The notes under the pieces are model-generated. The model was not told the DNA's origin and made no database searches. It saw only the letters and a list, made by a program, of their open reading frames with translations. DNA of 64,000 bases, from assembly GCF_036241575.1 (NCBI RefSeq), contig NZ_CP108455.1, forward strand, positions 3,468,001-3,532,000, written 5' to 3'. How positions within the stretch are numbered: the stretch's first letter is position 1; each line of letters starts with the position of its first letter. This document shows, piece after piece, positions 18,323 to 27,096 of the stretch. A program made the position numbers and the translations under genes. This DNA comes from Streptomyces sp. NBC_01267 (GTDB lineage Bacteria > Actinomycetota > Actinomycetes > Streptomycetales > Streptomycetaceae).

Positions 18323-19261
18323 ATGATCGATCAAGTGCTTCTGACCGTCACCCTGAACACCGCGCTCGACATCACCTACCACGTCCCCGCGCTGATACCG
18401 CACGCCAGTCACCGAGTCGAATCGGTCACCGAGCGTGCGGGCGGCAAGGGCCTGAACGTGGCCCGGGTGCTCTCCGCGCTCGGCCACGACACGGTCGTGA
18501 CCGGCTTCGCCGGCGGCACGACGGGCGAGGTGCTGCGTGAGCTGCTCGCCGATCTGCCGCCCACCGACGCGCTCGTCCCGGTCGCCGGGACCACCCGGCG
18601 CACCATCGCGGTCGTCGACGCCGCGTCCGGCGACACCACCCAGCTGAACGAGCCGGGCCCGTCCGTCTCGGCCGCCGAGTGGGACACCTTCCTCTCCTCG
18701 TACGGGAAGCTGCTGGCCGACGCCGAGGCGGTGGCCCTCTGCGGCAGCCTGCCGCCGGGCGTCCCGGTCGGCGCGTACGCCCAGCTGGTCAAGCAGGCCC
18801 GCGGCGCGGGCGTCCCGGTGCTCCTCGACACCAGCGGCGAACCGCTGCGCCGGGGCATCGCCGCCCGCCCCGACCTGGTCAAGCCGAACGCCGACGAACT
18901 GGCCCAGCTGACCGGTTCCCGCGAACCCCTGCGCGCCACCCGCGACGCCCGCCGCCGCGGCGCGCACACGGTGGTCGCCTCACTGGGCGCCGAGGGCATG
19001 CTGGCCGCCACCCCGGACGGCAACTGGCAGGCCCTGCCGCCCGCCCGCTTCCAGGGCAACCCGACGGGCGCGGGCGACTCCGCGGTCGCCGGACTGCTGT
19101 CGGGCCTGGTGGAAGACCTCCCGTGGCCGGAGCGGCTGGCCCGCGCGGTCGCCCTGTCGGCGGCGACGGTACTGGCGCCCGCGGCGGGCGAGTTCGACCG
19201 GGACGCGTACGAGGACCTGCTCCCGCAGGTCGAGGTCGTCGCGTCACCGGCCGGGGCCTGA
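18323..19261 (+). CDS. PfkB-family sugar-phosphate kinase (1-phosphofructokinase/tagatose-6-P kinase type)
   Basis: 312 residues from the ATG at 18323; a GTG at 18335 (beginning LLTVTLN) is equally credible because no ribosome-binding site favours either. The family marks are all there: the LTVTLNTALD start, GGKGLNVARVLSALG near residue 40, KPNADEL, and the catalytic anion-hole motif NPTGAGDSAVAG. These define the LacC/FruK group of PfkB kinases. The substrate is probably a hexose phosphate. Position after nagKA suggests a link to amino-sugar or hexose catabolism, but a strong hairpin separates them. Confidence 0.9.
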   Translation: MIDQVLLTVTLNTALDITYHVPALIPHASHRVESVTERAGGKGLNVARVLSALGHDTVVTGFAGGTTGEVLRELLADLPPTDALVPVAGTTRRTIAVVDAASGDTTQLNEPGPSVSAAEWDTFLSSYGKLLADAEAVALCGSLPPGVPVGAYAQLVKQARGAGVPVLLDTSGEPLRRGIAARPDLVKPNADELAQLTGSREPLRATRDARRRGAHTVVASLGAEGMLAATPDGNWQALPPARFQGNPTGAGDSAVAGLLSGLVEDLPWPERLARAVALSAATVLAPAAGEFDRDAYEDLLPQVEVVASPAGA

Positions 19262-19301
19262 GCCCGCGCGCCCGAGGGCGACGCACCCTTGAGCCCGCAA
19301 C

Positions 19302-19354
19302 GCCCGAGGGGCGCCGCGGCGGCCGGTGTCCGGCTGCTGCGACGCCCCTCGGGC
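19302..19354. terminator. Convergent terminator between PfkB and CBM-like genes
   Basis: A 12-bp perfect stem GCCCGAGGGGCG (19302-19313) with CGCCCCTCGGGC (19343-19354). The 29-nt loop is itself GC-rich. Lies between two convergent genes. Confidence 0.7.
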
Positions 19355-19391
19355 ACGCGATACGCGATCGGCAGGTGCAGGTCCTGCGGTC

Positions 19392-20396
19392 CTACACCGG
19401 CTTGATCTGGAGCCAGTCGAGGATGGCGTTGCACTGATTGCCGTCCTCGCAGGAGAGCTTGATGGTGTTCTCGCCCTGCTTGAGCGTGACCGGCGCCCAG
19501 GTGGTCTGCCAGTTCTTCGCCCAGTCGGGATCGCTGCCGTTGATGAAGTTCTTCAGCCCCAGCGGCGAGCCGTTGACCTTGTCGTTCACCGTCAGCGTGG
19601 CGTTGGCGTCCTGGGCCGGGATGGCGTAGCGCACGGACAGCTTGTAATCACCGGCCTTCTCGACGTTGGCCTGCCAGGTGACCGACGCGCCCACGTTGTT
19701 GAAGCCGTTGATGTACGAACCGTCCGGACCCTGCGCGCCCTTGACCGTCTTGTCGGTGATGGCACCGCCGTCGAGCTTCAGGGTCGCCGCGTCCTGCTTC
19801 GGCAGGTCCGCCGCCTTCGAGGGCGGGGGCGAAGCTTTATCGCTGGGCGCGACCGACTCGGAGGACGTCTGACCGCTGCCGGTGCCGCCCGCCTTGGCGT
19901 CCTTGTTCTTGTCGTCCCCGTTGGTCACCAGGGCCGCACCGATGCCGATGACGACGACCGCGACCACCGCGACCGCGCCGATCAGCAACCCCTTGTGGTT
20001 GGGGCCGCCACCGCGTCCGCCGCCGTTGTTCTGCGGGGGCCGTTGGGGCGGAGGGCCGCCGGGGTACGTCTCGGGCGCGGCGTACTGCGGGGCCGGCTGA
20101 CCGTACTGCTGCTGCGGGGGCTGGCCGTACTGCGGGTTCTGGCCGTACCCCTGCTGCGGCTGACCGTAGGCCTGCTGCGGCGCCTGCTGCTGTCCGTACT
20201 GACGCTCGCCGACCGCACGCACCTGGTTGTACGACGTCCGAGGCACCCCGGGCTGACCGCCGGACGTCGGACCCGGGTAGCCGTATCCGCCGCCACCGGG
20301 CGGCGGGACGGCACCTGCCGCCTGGCCGTCCTCGTACAGATAACCGAACGGATCGTCGTCCTCGGGCGTGCTCGCGCCGTTGTTGCCGGCCGTCAT
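19392..20396 (-). CDS. Single-pass membrane protein with CBM-like exported domain
   Basis: 334 residues from MTAGNNGAST. Residues ~20-135 are cytosolic and low-complexity, rich in Gln, Tyr, Gly and Pro (repeats of YGQPQQGYGQ). One membrane helix follows (GLLIGAVAVVAVVVIGIGAALV), then a Ser/Pro/Lys linker. The C-terminal ~125 residues resemble a family 6/35 carbohydrate-binding module (ASVTWQANVEKAGDYKLSVRY, then GENTIKLSCEDG ... LDWLQI). It probably tethers a sugar-binding domain outside the membrane; no enzyme domain is present. Confidence 0.85.
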   Translation of the reverse strand: MTAGNNGASTPEDDDPFGYLYEDGQAAGAVPPPGGGGYGYPGPTSGGQPGVPRTSYNQVRAVGERQYGQQQAPQQAYGQPQQGYGQNPQYGQPPQQQYGQPAPQYAAPETYPGGPPPQRPPQNNGGGRGGGPNHKGLLIGAVAVVAVVVIGIGAALVTNGDDKNKDAKAGGTGSGQTSSESVAPSDKASPPPSKAADLPKQDAATLKLDGGAITDKTVKGAQGPDGSYINGFNNVGASVTWQANVEKAGDYKLSVRYAIPAQDANATLTVNDKVNGSPLGLKNFINGSDPDWAKNWQTTWAPVTLKQGENTIKLSCEDGNQCNAILDWLQIKPV

Positions 20397-20507
20397 CCCT
20401 AAGTACTCCTCACACATCGCTGACGCGGGCGAGCCTACCCCGTACGGATGAACGGTTCGGTCGGCCGCCGGGCCGGGCCCCGGTGCGGGCACCCGGCGGG
20501 GTTTCGC

Positions 20508-22214
20508 CTACCCCGCCCGCCGGTGCACCTTCGAACGCGACCGCTTCTCCACGTACATCCGCTGGTCGGCGGAGCGCAGCACCTCTTCGACGGTCATCCC
20601 GCAGCTGGCCCAGCCGATACCGAAACTGGCCCCCACCCGGACGGCCCGGCCGTCGACCCGGATCGGCGGAATGATCGCGTTCCGCAGCCGGACGGCCAGG
20701 TCCGCCGCGTCCGCCGCACCGAGGCCGTCCGCCAGCACGACGAACTCGTCGCCGCCGAGCCTGGCCACCGTGTCCCCGTCCCGCACGCCCGAGGTCAGCC
20801 GGCGGGCCACCTCGATGAGCACCGCGTCGCCGGTGTGGTGGCCGAACCGGTCGTTGATCGACTTGAAACCGTCGAGGTCGCAGAAGAGCACCGCGAGGCC
20901 CTTCGTACCGTCGTCGGCCTCCGCCTCGCCGCCGGGCTCCGCGTCGGCCCCGGTCGGGGCGACGGTGTGCACGTGGTCGTGGAACCCGGCCCCCGCCTGC
21001 GCACTCCCGAACTCGAAGGCGCCCACCCCGTACTGCCGGTCCAGGCCCGCGCCGCCCTGTTCGTACCCGGCACCGCCCTGTTCGTACGCCGCGTCGAGCG
21101 CCTCGATCGCCGTCTCCCGCACCGCGTCCGGCCGGGCGCAGAGCCGGGCGCTGAGCCGGGCGCGCAGCTCGGCGCTGTTGGGCAGCCCGGTGAGCGAGTC
21201 GTGGGAGGCGCGGTGGGCGAGGGCGAGTTCGTGGCGCTTGCGCTCCTCGACGTCCTCGACGTGGGTGAGCAGGAAGCGGGGGCCGTCGGCGGTGTCCGCG
21301 ACGACGGAGTTGCGCAGCGAGACCCAGATGTACGAGGTGTCGCGCCGCCGCAGCCGCAGCTCGGCCCTGCCCCCCTCGGCGGACGTACGGAGCAGGGTGC
21401 CGACGTCCTCGGGGTGGACCAGATCGGCGAAGGAGTAGCGGCGCATCGCGGAGGCGGGCCGCCCGAGCAGCCGGCAGAGCGCGTCGTTGGCGCGCAGCAG
21501 CCGCCCGTGCTGGTCACCGCCCATCTCGGCGATGGCCATCCCGCTCGGCGCGTACTCGAACGCCTGCCGGAAGGATTCCTCACTGGCGCGCAGGGCCTGC
21601 TGCTCGCGCTCCAGCCGGACCAGGGCGCGCTGCATATTGGCGCGCAGCCGGGCGTTGGAGATCGCGATGGCGGCCTGGAACGCGTACATCTGGAGCGCTT
21701 CCTGGCCCCAGGCGCCGGGGTGGCGGCCGTTGCGCGGACGGTCGACGGATATGACGCCTAGCAGCTCGCCGCCGGACGCGTCGGTCGCGTACATCGGCGC
21801 GAAGAGCCGGTCGGAGGGGTGCCACTCGTCCTCGAAGCGCGGCTCGGGGCCGTCGTTGTACACCTGCGGCACGTCGTCGCTGTCGAGGACCCAGCCCTCG
21901 GTGTACGGGATGAAACGGAGGTCGCCCCAGGCCTCGCCCATCGAGAGCCTGCGCTCCCAGGACGCGCGCGGGCCGACCCGTCCGGTCATCAGGGCGGCGG
22001 CGGAGTCGTCCCCGGCGAACGCGGCGACCATGAGGTCACCGTCGGGCCGTACGAGATTGACGCAGGCCAGTTCGTAACCGAGCCCGGCCACGATGCCGTC
22101 GGCCACGGTCTGCAAGGTGTCCGCGAGGCTGCGGGCCTGGTTGAGGTTGGCGACCGCTTGATGCAGCTGCCGCAGGGCCGCAAGACGGACGTACGGCTCC
22201 GACTCGGTCTCCAT
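20508..22214 (-). CDS. cdgB: Diguanylate cyclase, GAF-PAS-GGDEF (CdgB type)
   Basis: 568 residues. A GAF domain (~15-190), a short coiled coil (RLEREQQALRASEESF), PAS/PAC (~205-325, ending VEDVEERKRHELAL), then GGDEF with the catalytic RLGGDEFVVL. An RxxD inhibitory site (RDGD) sits five residues before it, so product inhibition is expected. It makes cyclic di-GMP, which delays development in Streptomyces through BldD. A low-complexity insert with YEQGGAG repeats, about 90 residues long, splits the GGDEF domain. The start METESEPYV has GGGGGAG upstream. A BldD-like palindrome lies 130 bp upstream. Domain order and location match S. coelicolor CdgB (from memory). Confidence 0.93.
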   Translation of the reverse strand: METESEPYVRLAALRQLHQAVANLNQARSLADTLQTVADGIVAGLGYELACVNLVRPDGDLMVAAFAGDDSAAALMTGRVGPRASWERRLSMGEAWGDLRFIPYTEGWVLDSDDVPQVYNDGPEPRFEDEWHPSDRLFAPMYATDASGGELLGVISVDRPRNGRHPGAWGQEALQMYAFQAAIAISNARLRANMQRALVRLEREQQALRASEESFRQAFEYAPSGMAIAEMGGDQHGRLLRANDALCRLLGRPASAMRRYSFADLVHPEDVGTLLRTSAEGGRAELRLRRRDTSYIWVSLRNSVVADTADGPRFLLTHVEDVEERKRHELALAHRASHDSLTGLPNSAELRARLSARLCARPDAVRETAIEALDAAYEQGGAGYEQGGAGLDRQYGVGAFEFGSAQAGAGFHDHVHTVAPTGADAEPGGEAEADDGTKGLAVLFCDLDGFKSINDRFGHHTGDAVLIEVARRLTSGVRDGDTVARLGGDEFVVLADGLGAADAADLAVRLRNAIIPPIRVDGRAVRVGASFGIGWASCGMTVEEVLRSADQRMYVEKRSRSKVHRRAG

Positions 22215-22343
22215 CGCTCGCTCCCCCCGAGACCTCGACAGCAACTCCAGGGTTCTTATCGGCGCTCTTGGTGCAGTGGTCTCAGCCACTGAATCACAGC
22301 GAGCTGTGCCGCAGGTACACAGGGTCAACAATTTGTGTCCGTC

Positions 22344-22357
22344 GTGACTCAAGTCAC
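22344..22357. promoter_or_regulatory. BldD-box-like palindrome upstream of cdgB
   Basis: GTGACT-CA-AGTCAC, a perfect 6+6 inverted repeat 130 bp before the cdgB start. It contains the GTGA...TCAC halves of the BldD consensus. cdgB is a known BldD target in S. coelicolor. The rest of the 320-bp gap 22215-22535 holds no gene I can support. Confidence 0.55.
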
Positions 22358-22535
22358 ATCAGGGGATGAAGGGTTGAACGCGACAGCAGGTGGGAAGCGA
22401 CAGTCGCTTCTTGAACGCGCGCAGGATTCTTGCGCGCGGTGGCCGCACGGGGTTGGTGCGCGCGCGAGGTCCTAGGACCAGGCTGGTCCTCCGGTCCGAT
22501 GCGGAAGCTTGGCTTCCACGGCTAGCGTTCTTGAT

Positions 22536-23111
22536 GTGTTCCAGACGATCCCCACCCCGCGTACCGAGCCCGTCCCCCACCCCGAGGGCGCGAGCCCCCA
22601 TCCTGAGGGCGTGAGCAACGACGACTTCCGTGCCGCCATGTCCCGACTGACCGCCGGAGTGGTGCTGGTGACGGCCCACGACGCGGACGGCGGTCCGCAC
22701 GGCGAGGACGTCGGTATGACGGCGACCGCGTTCATGTCGGTGTCCCTCGACCCGCCCCTGGCGATGGTGAGCCTGCGCAACGGCTCCCGGATGGACGACC
22801 TGCTCGCCGAACAGCCCCGCTGGGCGGCCTCCCTGCTGGCCGAGAGCCAGCGGCACATCGCGGGCCGGTTCGCGATGAAGGGCCGCATCAGCGACCGGCT
22901 GCTGTTCCAGGACATCCCGTTCACCCGCGGCGAGGCGTCGGGGGCGCCGGTGGTGGGCGGCGCACTGGCGACGATGGAGTGCGTGACCGAGCAGCGGGTG
23001 GTCGCGGGGGACCACACCCTGGTGATCGGCCGGGTCCTCACGGTCGGGCTGCCGAGCGCGGAGGGCGCACCGCTGGCGTACTTCCGGGGACGCTACCGGC
23101 GCCTGGACTGA
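22536..23111 (+). CDS. Flavin reductase-like FMN-binding split-barrel protein
   Basis: About 191 residues from the GTG at 22536; a GTG at 22611 would remove a Pro/Glu-rich extension and is also plausible. The core MSRLTAGVVLVTAHD, GMTATAFMSVSLDPPLAMVSL, an SLLAESQRHIAGRFA helix and the C-terminal YFRGRYRRL match flavin-reductase domains that supply reduced FMN or FAD to monooxygenases. No partner oxygenase is nearby. Transcribed divergently from cdgB. Confidence 0.88.
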   Translation: MFQTIPTPRTEPVPHPEGASPHPEGVSNDDFRAAMSRLTAGVVLVTAHDADGGPHGEDVGMTATAFMSVSLDPPLAMVSLRNGSRMDDLLAEQPRWAASLLAESQRHIAGRFAMKGRISDRLLFQDIPFTRGEASGAPVVGGALATMECVTEQRVVAGDHTLVIGRVLTVGLPSAEGAPLAYFRGRYRRLD

Positions 23112-23195
23112 TCTGCCCCGCACCTCTCCCCTATCTGTCCCGTACGCGCGGAGTGTGGTGCGACGGAGCCGTGGTGTGATGACGCCGTTGCTGTC

Positions 23196-23612
23196 ATGAC
23201 CCCATGGTGTGATGGCGCCGTGAGCCGCGCTTCGGAAGAGACCAACCGCCGCATGCTGCGGGCCCGGGACGCAATGGACCGCGCCTACGCGCAGCCCCTG
23301 GACGTACCGGCGCTGGCCCGGATCGCCCATGTGTCGCAGGCCCACTTCGCGCGCACCTTCCGGGCCACGTTCGGCGAGACGCCGCACCGCTACCTCCAGC
23401 GGCGCCGGGTGGAGCGGGCGATGTTCCTGCTGCGGGAGACCGACCGCAGCGTGACGGACATCTGCTTCGAGGTCGGCTTCGGCAGCCCGGGGACCTTCAG
23501 CCGCACGTTCCGCGACATCGTGGGCCGGTCGCCGAGGACGTACCGCAAGGAGACGCCGGCCGTGGGTGTGCCGACGTGCTTCGCGATGGCGTGGATGCGG
23601 CCGAGCGGCTGA
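23196..23612 (+). CDS. AraC-family transcriptional regulator (DNA-binding domain only)
   Basis: 138 residues, essentially one AraC/XylS helix-turn-helix pair: LDVPALARIAHVSQAHFARTF then VTDICFEVGFGSPGTFSRTF, with the signature PRTYRK. There is no separate ligand domain, so it is a short MarA/SoxS-type member. The start could be ATG 23196 or GTG 23220. The VOC protein gene follows on the same strand after about 175 bp; AraC-VOC pairs are a common arrangement, suggesting direct control. Confidence 0.88.
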   Translation: MTPWCDGAVSRASEETNRRMLRARDAMDRAYAQPLDVPALARIAHVSQAHFARTFRATFGETPHRYLQRRRVERAMFLLRETDRSVTDICFEVGFGSPGTFSRTFRDIVGRSPRTYRKETPAVGVPTCFAMAWMRPSG

Positions 23613-23631
23613 CCGCGGCCCCGGCCGCGCT

Positions 23632-23735
23632 TCCCGTACGGTCCGGGCCGACCACCCCGTACCGGCCTCCCCGTACCGACCACCCCGTACCGACCTCCCG
23701 TACCGACCTCCCCGCACCGACTGCCGACCGCCGCA
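23632..23735. repeat. Tandem repeat of CCGTACCGACCTCCC units
   Basis: Five to six degenerate ~14-16 bp units between the AraC and VOC genes, overlapping no domain. A similar CCGTAC-rich spacer recurs in other gaps of the window. Confidence 0.6.
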
Positions 23736-23786
23736 GCCGACTGAGCAGTTTTGGATAAGTTTCCGCGCGGCTCCCCCCGTAGCGTG

Positions 23787-24203
23787 ATGCACATGTTCAA
23801 CGCCATCACGCACTCGCAGATATACGTCCTCGACCAGGACCAGGCCCTCGACTTCTACGTCGGCAAGCTCGGTCTGGAAGTCACCGCCGATGTCGACATG
23901 GGCTTCATGCGCTGGCTCGCCGTCAGCGTGCCCGGTCACCCCGAGCGTCAGATCCTGCTGGAGAAGCCGGGCGCCCCGGCGATGTCCGAGGAGACCGCGG
24001 AGCAGGTCCGCGAATTGGTGACCAAGGGAGCCATGGGCGGCTGGCTGATCTTCACCACGGAGGACTGCCGCAAGACGTACGAGACGCTGCTGAGCCAGGG
24101 CGTCGAGTTCACCGAGGAGCCCACGGAACGCCCGTACGGCACGGACTGCGGCCTTCGCGACCCCTTCGGCAACCGCATCCGCTTCACCCAGCCGAAGGCC
24201 TGA
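23787..24203 (+). CDS. VOC-family protein linked to the AraC regulator
   Basis: 138 residues beginning MHMFNAITHSQIYVLDQDQALDFYVGKLGLEV, the classic opening of one-domain glyoxalase/dioxygenase-fold proteins. The closing motif YGTDCGLRDPFGNRIRFTQ is also typical. A second ATG two codons on is an alternative start. The substrate is unknown. Its upstream AraC gene probably regulates it. Confidence 0.9.
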   Translation: MHMFNAITHSQIYVLDQDQALDFYVGKLGLEVTADVDMGFMRWLAVSVPGHPERQILLEKPGAPAMSEETAEQVRELVTKGAMGGWLIFTTEDCRKTYETLLSQGVEFTEEPTERPYGTDCGLRDPFGNRIRFTQPKA

Positions 24204-24264
24204 GGCGCGCCGGGCGGTCGAGCGCCCGGGGGATCCGGGGAGGGGCTGTGCAGGGCAGGGGGCG

Positions 24265-24693
24265 TCACTCCCAGCCCCGCCCGGTCCTCCCCCGCTTCGT
24301 GTCACTGCGCTGCTTCTTGTTCCGCAGCCGCCGCTCATTGATGCCGCGCGGAATCTTCGTCGCCCGCCGCGGCTTCGGCGGCGGCGCGGTCGCCTCCGCG
24401 AGCAGCGAGGCGAGCCGGACGGCGGCCATCTCCCGGTTACGCCACTGGGAACGGTGCTCCGACGCCCGTACGGTGACGACGCCACCCACCAGCCGTGAGG
24501 CCAGCCGCTCCAGGGCACGCTCCTTCCACACCGGTGGCAGCGCCTCCGTGTTCGCGAGGTCGAAGCGGAGCTCGACCTGCGTATCACTGGTGTTGACGTG
24601 CTGGCCGCCGGGTCCCGAGGAGCGCGAGAAGCGCCACATGAGTTCGGCCTCCGGCAGGGAGACGGAACCACGGACGACGTAAGGACCGGACAT
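24265..24693 (-). CDS. arfB: Alternative ribosome-rescue factor ArfB (peptidyl-tRNA hydrolase)
   Basis: 142 residues. GGQ at 29-31 within SGPGGQHVN is the catalytic release-factor motif. There is no codon-recognition domain, and the last ~30 residues are a highly basic tail ([15 protein letters not shown]), the hallmark of ArfB/YaeJ, which enters the empty mRNA channel of stalled ribosomes and hydrolyses peptidyl-tRNA. The start [11 protein letters not shown] fits the family. It is divergent from terD. Confidence 0.95.
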   Translation of the reverse strand: MSGPYVVRGSVSLPEAELMWRFSRSSGPGGQHVNTSDTQVELRFDLANTEALPPVWKERALERLASRLVGGVVTVRASEHRSQWRNREMAAVRLASLLAEATAPPPKPRRATKIPRGINERRLRNKKQRSDTKRGRTGRGWE

Positions 24694-24873
24694 GTGTCCA
24701 TGGTCGCTGGTCCGGACGGCCCGCGTCACCCGCATTTCCGGCCGGGCCGCGCGGGGAGGGCAAAGAAAGTAAAGAGAGTTGGAACCTCTCGGTCCTCTGC
24801 CGACGTTATGTCGGGTGACGGTAGCGTCGTGAACCACACGGAGCCCGTGCACCAAACGGAAAGGGACATCCCC

Positions 24874-25449
24874 ATGGCTGTAAGCCTGTCCAAGGGCGGC
24901 AACGTCTCCCTCACCAAGGAGGCCCCGGGCCTGACCGCCGTCACGGTGGGCCTCGGCTGGGACGTCCGTACGACCACCGGCACCGACTTCGACCTCGACG
25001 CCTCGGCCATCGCGGTGAACGGCGAGGGCAAGGTCTACTCCGACGGCCACTTCGTCTTCTTCAACAACAAGGCGACCCCGGACCAGACCATCGTCCACAC
25101 CGGCGACAACGTCACGGGCCAGGGCGAGGGCGACGACGAGCAGATCAAGGTCAACCTGGCCGGTCTGCCCGCCGACATCGAGAAGATCGTCTTCCCGGTC
25201 TCGATCTACGACGCGGAGAACCGCTCGCAGAACTTCGGCCAGGTGCGGAACGCCTTCATCCGCATCATCAACCAGGCGGGCGACGCCGAGATCGCCCGCT
25301 ACGACCTGAGCGAGGACGCCGCCACCGAGACCGCCATGGTCTTCGGCGAGCTCTACCGCAACGGCGCGGAGTGGAAGTTCCGCGCGGTCGGCCAGGGCTA
25401 CGCCTCGGGCCTCGTCGGCATCGCCCAGGACTTCGGCGTCAGCGTCTGA
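24874..25449 (+). CDS. terD: TerD-family calcium-binding stress protein
   Basis: 191 residues, full length. [20 protein letters not shown], then the acidic Ca-binding DFDLDASA, the DDEQIKVNL segment and the [18 protein letters not shown] region are all diagnostic of TerD. These proteins support tellurite resistance and, in Streptomyces, influence differentiation and calcium homeostasis. It is monocistronic between its own promoter and a strong terminator at 25473. Confidence 0.96.
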   Translation: MAVSLSKGGNVSLTKEAPGLTAVTVGLGWDVRTTTGTDFDLDASAIAVNGEGKVYSDGHFVFFNNKATPDQTIVHTGDNVTGQGEGDDEQIKVNLAGLPADIEKIVFPVSIYDAENRSQNFGQVRNAFIRIINQAGDAEIARYDLSEDAATETAMVFGELYRNGAEWKFRAVGQGYASGLVGIAQDFGVSV

Positions 25450-25472
25450 CACCCACGCCTGCCACGACCTGA

Positions 25473-25505
25473 CCGAGCCCCCGGCTTTTCCCGCCGGGGG
25501 CTCGG
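25473..25505 (+). terminator. terD terminator
   Basis: A 13-bp perfect stem (25473-25485 with 25493-25505) around TTTTCCC, 24 nt after the terD stop. Confidence 0.85.
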
Positions 25506-25546
25506 TGCGTACCGGTGACTCCTGCCGCCTACCGACGCCTACCGAC

Positions 25547-25771
25547 TCAGGCGGCGAACTCGCCACCCTTGACGGCTGCCACGAACGAGGACCAGCCACT
25601 CGTCGGGAAGAGCAGAGCGGGGCCGTGCGGGTCCTTCGAGTCACGGACGGGGACGGCGGCGGGAAAACCGTCGACAACCTCGACACAGCTGCCCTGGTCG
25701 GCACCGCTGTGGCTGGACTTCCGCCATCCGCTCAGTGCGGAGGCGCGGGGAATGTGGCGCTCAATTGTCAT
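25547..25771 (-). CDS. DUF397 protein (WhiJ-partner type)
   Basis: 74 residues. ALSGWRKSSHSGADQGSCVEVVDG, then VPVRDSKDPHGPALLF and W...F...VKGGEF is the DUF397 pattern. These small proteins are encoded next to XRE/DUF5753 regulators in streptomycetes and act with them, in some cases like antitoxin/anti-repressor partners (the WhiJ and Scr1/Scr2 families). Its start overlaps the end of the regulator by 11 nt, confirming an operon. Confidence 0.93.
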   Translation of the reverse strand: MTIERHIPRASALSGWRKSSHSGADQGSCVEVVDGFPAAVPVRDSKDPHGPALLFPTSGWSSFVAAVKGGEFAA

Positions 25772-26561
25772 GGTCTCCGTATTCCTTCGCTGTAGCCCTC
25801 AGAAGGGCCAGTGTCTCCTGCGTCGGCAAGGCGTCGCCTAGCGCGAGATCGTATGTGGCCTGATATCGCTGGACCAGGGAGGGGGAGTCATGAACCTTCC
25901 CCGTGAACAGGCCCTCCACGTAGGCCACCGGCGGCTGGTCCTCGAACCACATGAGCGCGAGCATGCTCTGCAAGAGCATGTAACCCCCCATACCGAACGG
26001 CATCACGTGCACGCGGATGCGGTCGCTCTCGACCAAGTCAGCGATATGCGTGAGCTGTTCAGCCATGACACTCGGTCCGCCGAAGGGACGCCGGATGACT
26101 GCCTCGTCAAGAAGCGCCCACAGCACGGGGGTCACCGTGCCGGCGAGGACATCGGCCCGCTCCAGTCGCGTGACGACAGCCCTGTCACGCTCCGCATCAC
26201 TCAGCGGGGGGTAGCTGGTACGCAGGACGGCTTGCGCATACGCCTCGGTCTGCAGCAGCCCAGGAACAAACGACGGGGCGAACTCCCGGATGACGGTCGC
26301 CTGTTGCTCCAGCTGTCGGGCGGCCTCGAAGTGATCGGCAACCGCCCGCTCGTCCCCGCTCGGCAGGAAATTCAACAACACGTTCCCCGTGTTCAGCGCC
26401 AGGTCCAGCCGCTTCGCATCCTCCTTGCAGGGAATGCGTCGCCCCGCCTCGATGTGCGAGATGTGCGAACGAGTCATGACGGCCGCATCGGCCAGCGCCT
26501 GCTGGGTCAGCCCAGCCGCTTCGCGTTGCTGCTTGACCCAGTCACCGTAAGCATTGGCCAT
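25761..26561 (-). CDS. XRE-family regulator with DUF5753 domain (WhiJ-like)
   Basis: 266 residues. An N-terminal helix-turn-helix (residues ~8-60: AAGLTQQALADAAVMTRSHISHIEAG), then a DUF5753 domain with FVPGLLQTEAYAQAVL, VMAEQLTHIADL and the C-terminal YDLALGDALPTQETLALL. It forms a two-gene unit with DUF397. Such pairs modulate development and are numerous in Streptomyces genomes. Divergent small genes start 105 bp away and may be its targets. Confidence 0.94.
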   Translation of the reverse strand: MANAYGDWVKQQREAAGLTQQALADAAVMTRSHISHIEAGRRIPCKEDAKRLDLALNTGNVLLNFLPSGDERAVADHFEAARQLEQQATVIREFAPSFVPGLLQTEAYAQAVLRTSYPPLSDAERDRAVVTRLERADVLAGTVTPVLWALLDEAVIRRPFGGPSVMAEQLTHIADLVESDRIRVHVMPFGMGGYMLLQSMLALMWFEDQPPVAYVEGLFTGKVHDSPSLVQRYQATYDLALGDALPTQETLALLRATAKEYGDHDN

Positions 26562-26665
26562 GACGTAACTCCCCTTCGAGACCGCCGACTTGTCACCTTT
26601 GACCTACTAGTCAGGTTACGCGCCGTCACTGAATCCTGGTCCCGGACAGTGAAATCGCCGTCCGA

Positions 26666-26794
26666 ATGACGACGGACCCACGCAAGATCTCCGCAGCCGC
26701 TCGAAGGCGACCCGGGGGCACGGCCAACCTGAAGGAACAGGTCGACTTGGACCAAGACATCGCCCACACCGTCACCGTGGAGGTGTCCGCATGA
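26666..26794 (+). CDS. 42-residue hypothetical protein coupled to the next gene
   Basis: Begins MTTDPRKISAAARRRPGG and ends TVEVSA. Its TGA overlaps the following ATG in an ATGA arrangement (26791-26794), strong evidence of translation. No ribosome-binding site is obvious, so a leaderless start is possible. The N-terminal third is basic and the C-terminal third acidic. Family unknown. Confidence 0.55.
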   Translation: MTTDPRKISAAARRRPGGTANLKEQVDLDQDIAHTVTVEVSA

Positions 26795-27096
26795 TCAGCC
26801 ACACACACGTACCGCGACTGCTGCCGTGGACGGGGCCGGCCGGCAAACCCGCCTACCTCCTCGGCGGCGGCGCCGGCCGCATCTCCCGCATCGCGGACAC
26901 CATCGAGCGTAACCAGCTCGGCATGGCGGACGATCTCCTCGACGACGCGGCGGAAGCACTGGCCGACCGTACGGCGCCCCGGGACCAACTCCGCTCCATG
27001 CGCGGCCTGATGACGCAGTCACTCACCGACGTACACCGCATCGCGGAAAGCCGCGGGGCACGCCTGCCCGCACCGGCCTACGAAGAGAAGCCGTGA
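26791..27096 (+). CDS. Conserved small actinobacterial protein of unknown function
   Basis: 101 residues. A Pro/Gly-rich front (LLPWTGPAGKPAYLLGGG) leads into two amphipathic helices (ISRIADTIERNQLGMADDLLDDAAEALAD and LRSMRGLMTQSLTDVHRIAESRG). I recall similar QLGMADxLL proteins beside XRE/DUF397 loci in Streptomyces, but not a function. GGAGGTG precedes the ATG by 7 nt, inside the 42-residue gene. Confidence 0.75.
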   Translation: MISHTHVPRLLPWTGPAGKPAYLLGGGAGRISRIADTIERNQLGMADDLLDDAAEALADRTAPRDQLRSMRGLMTQSLTDVHRIAESRGARLPAPAYEEKP

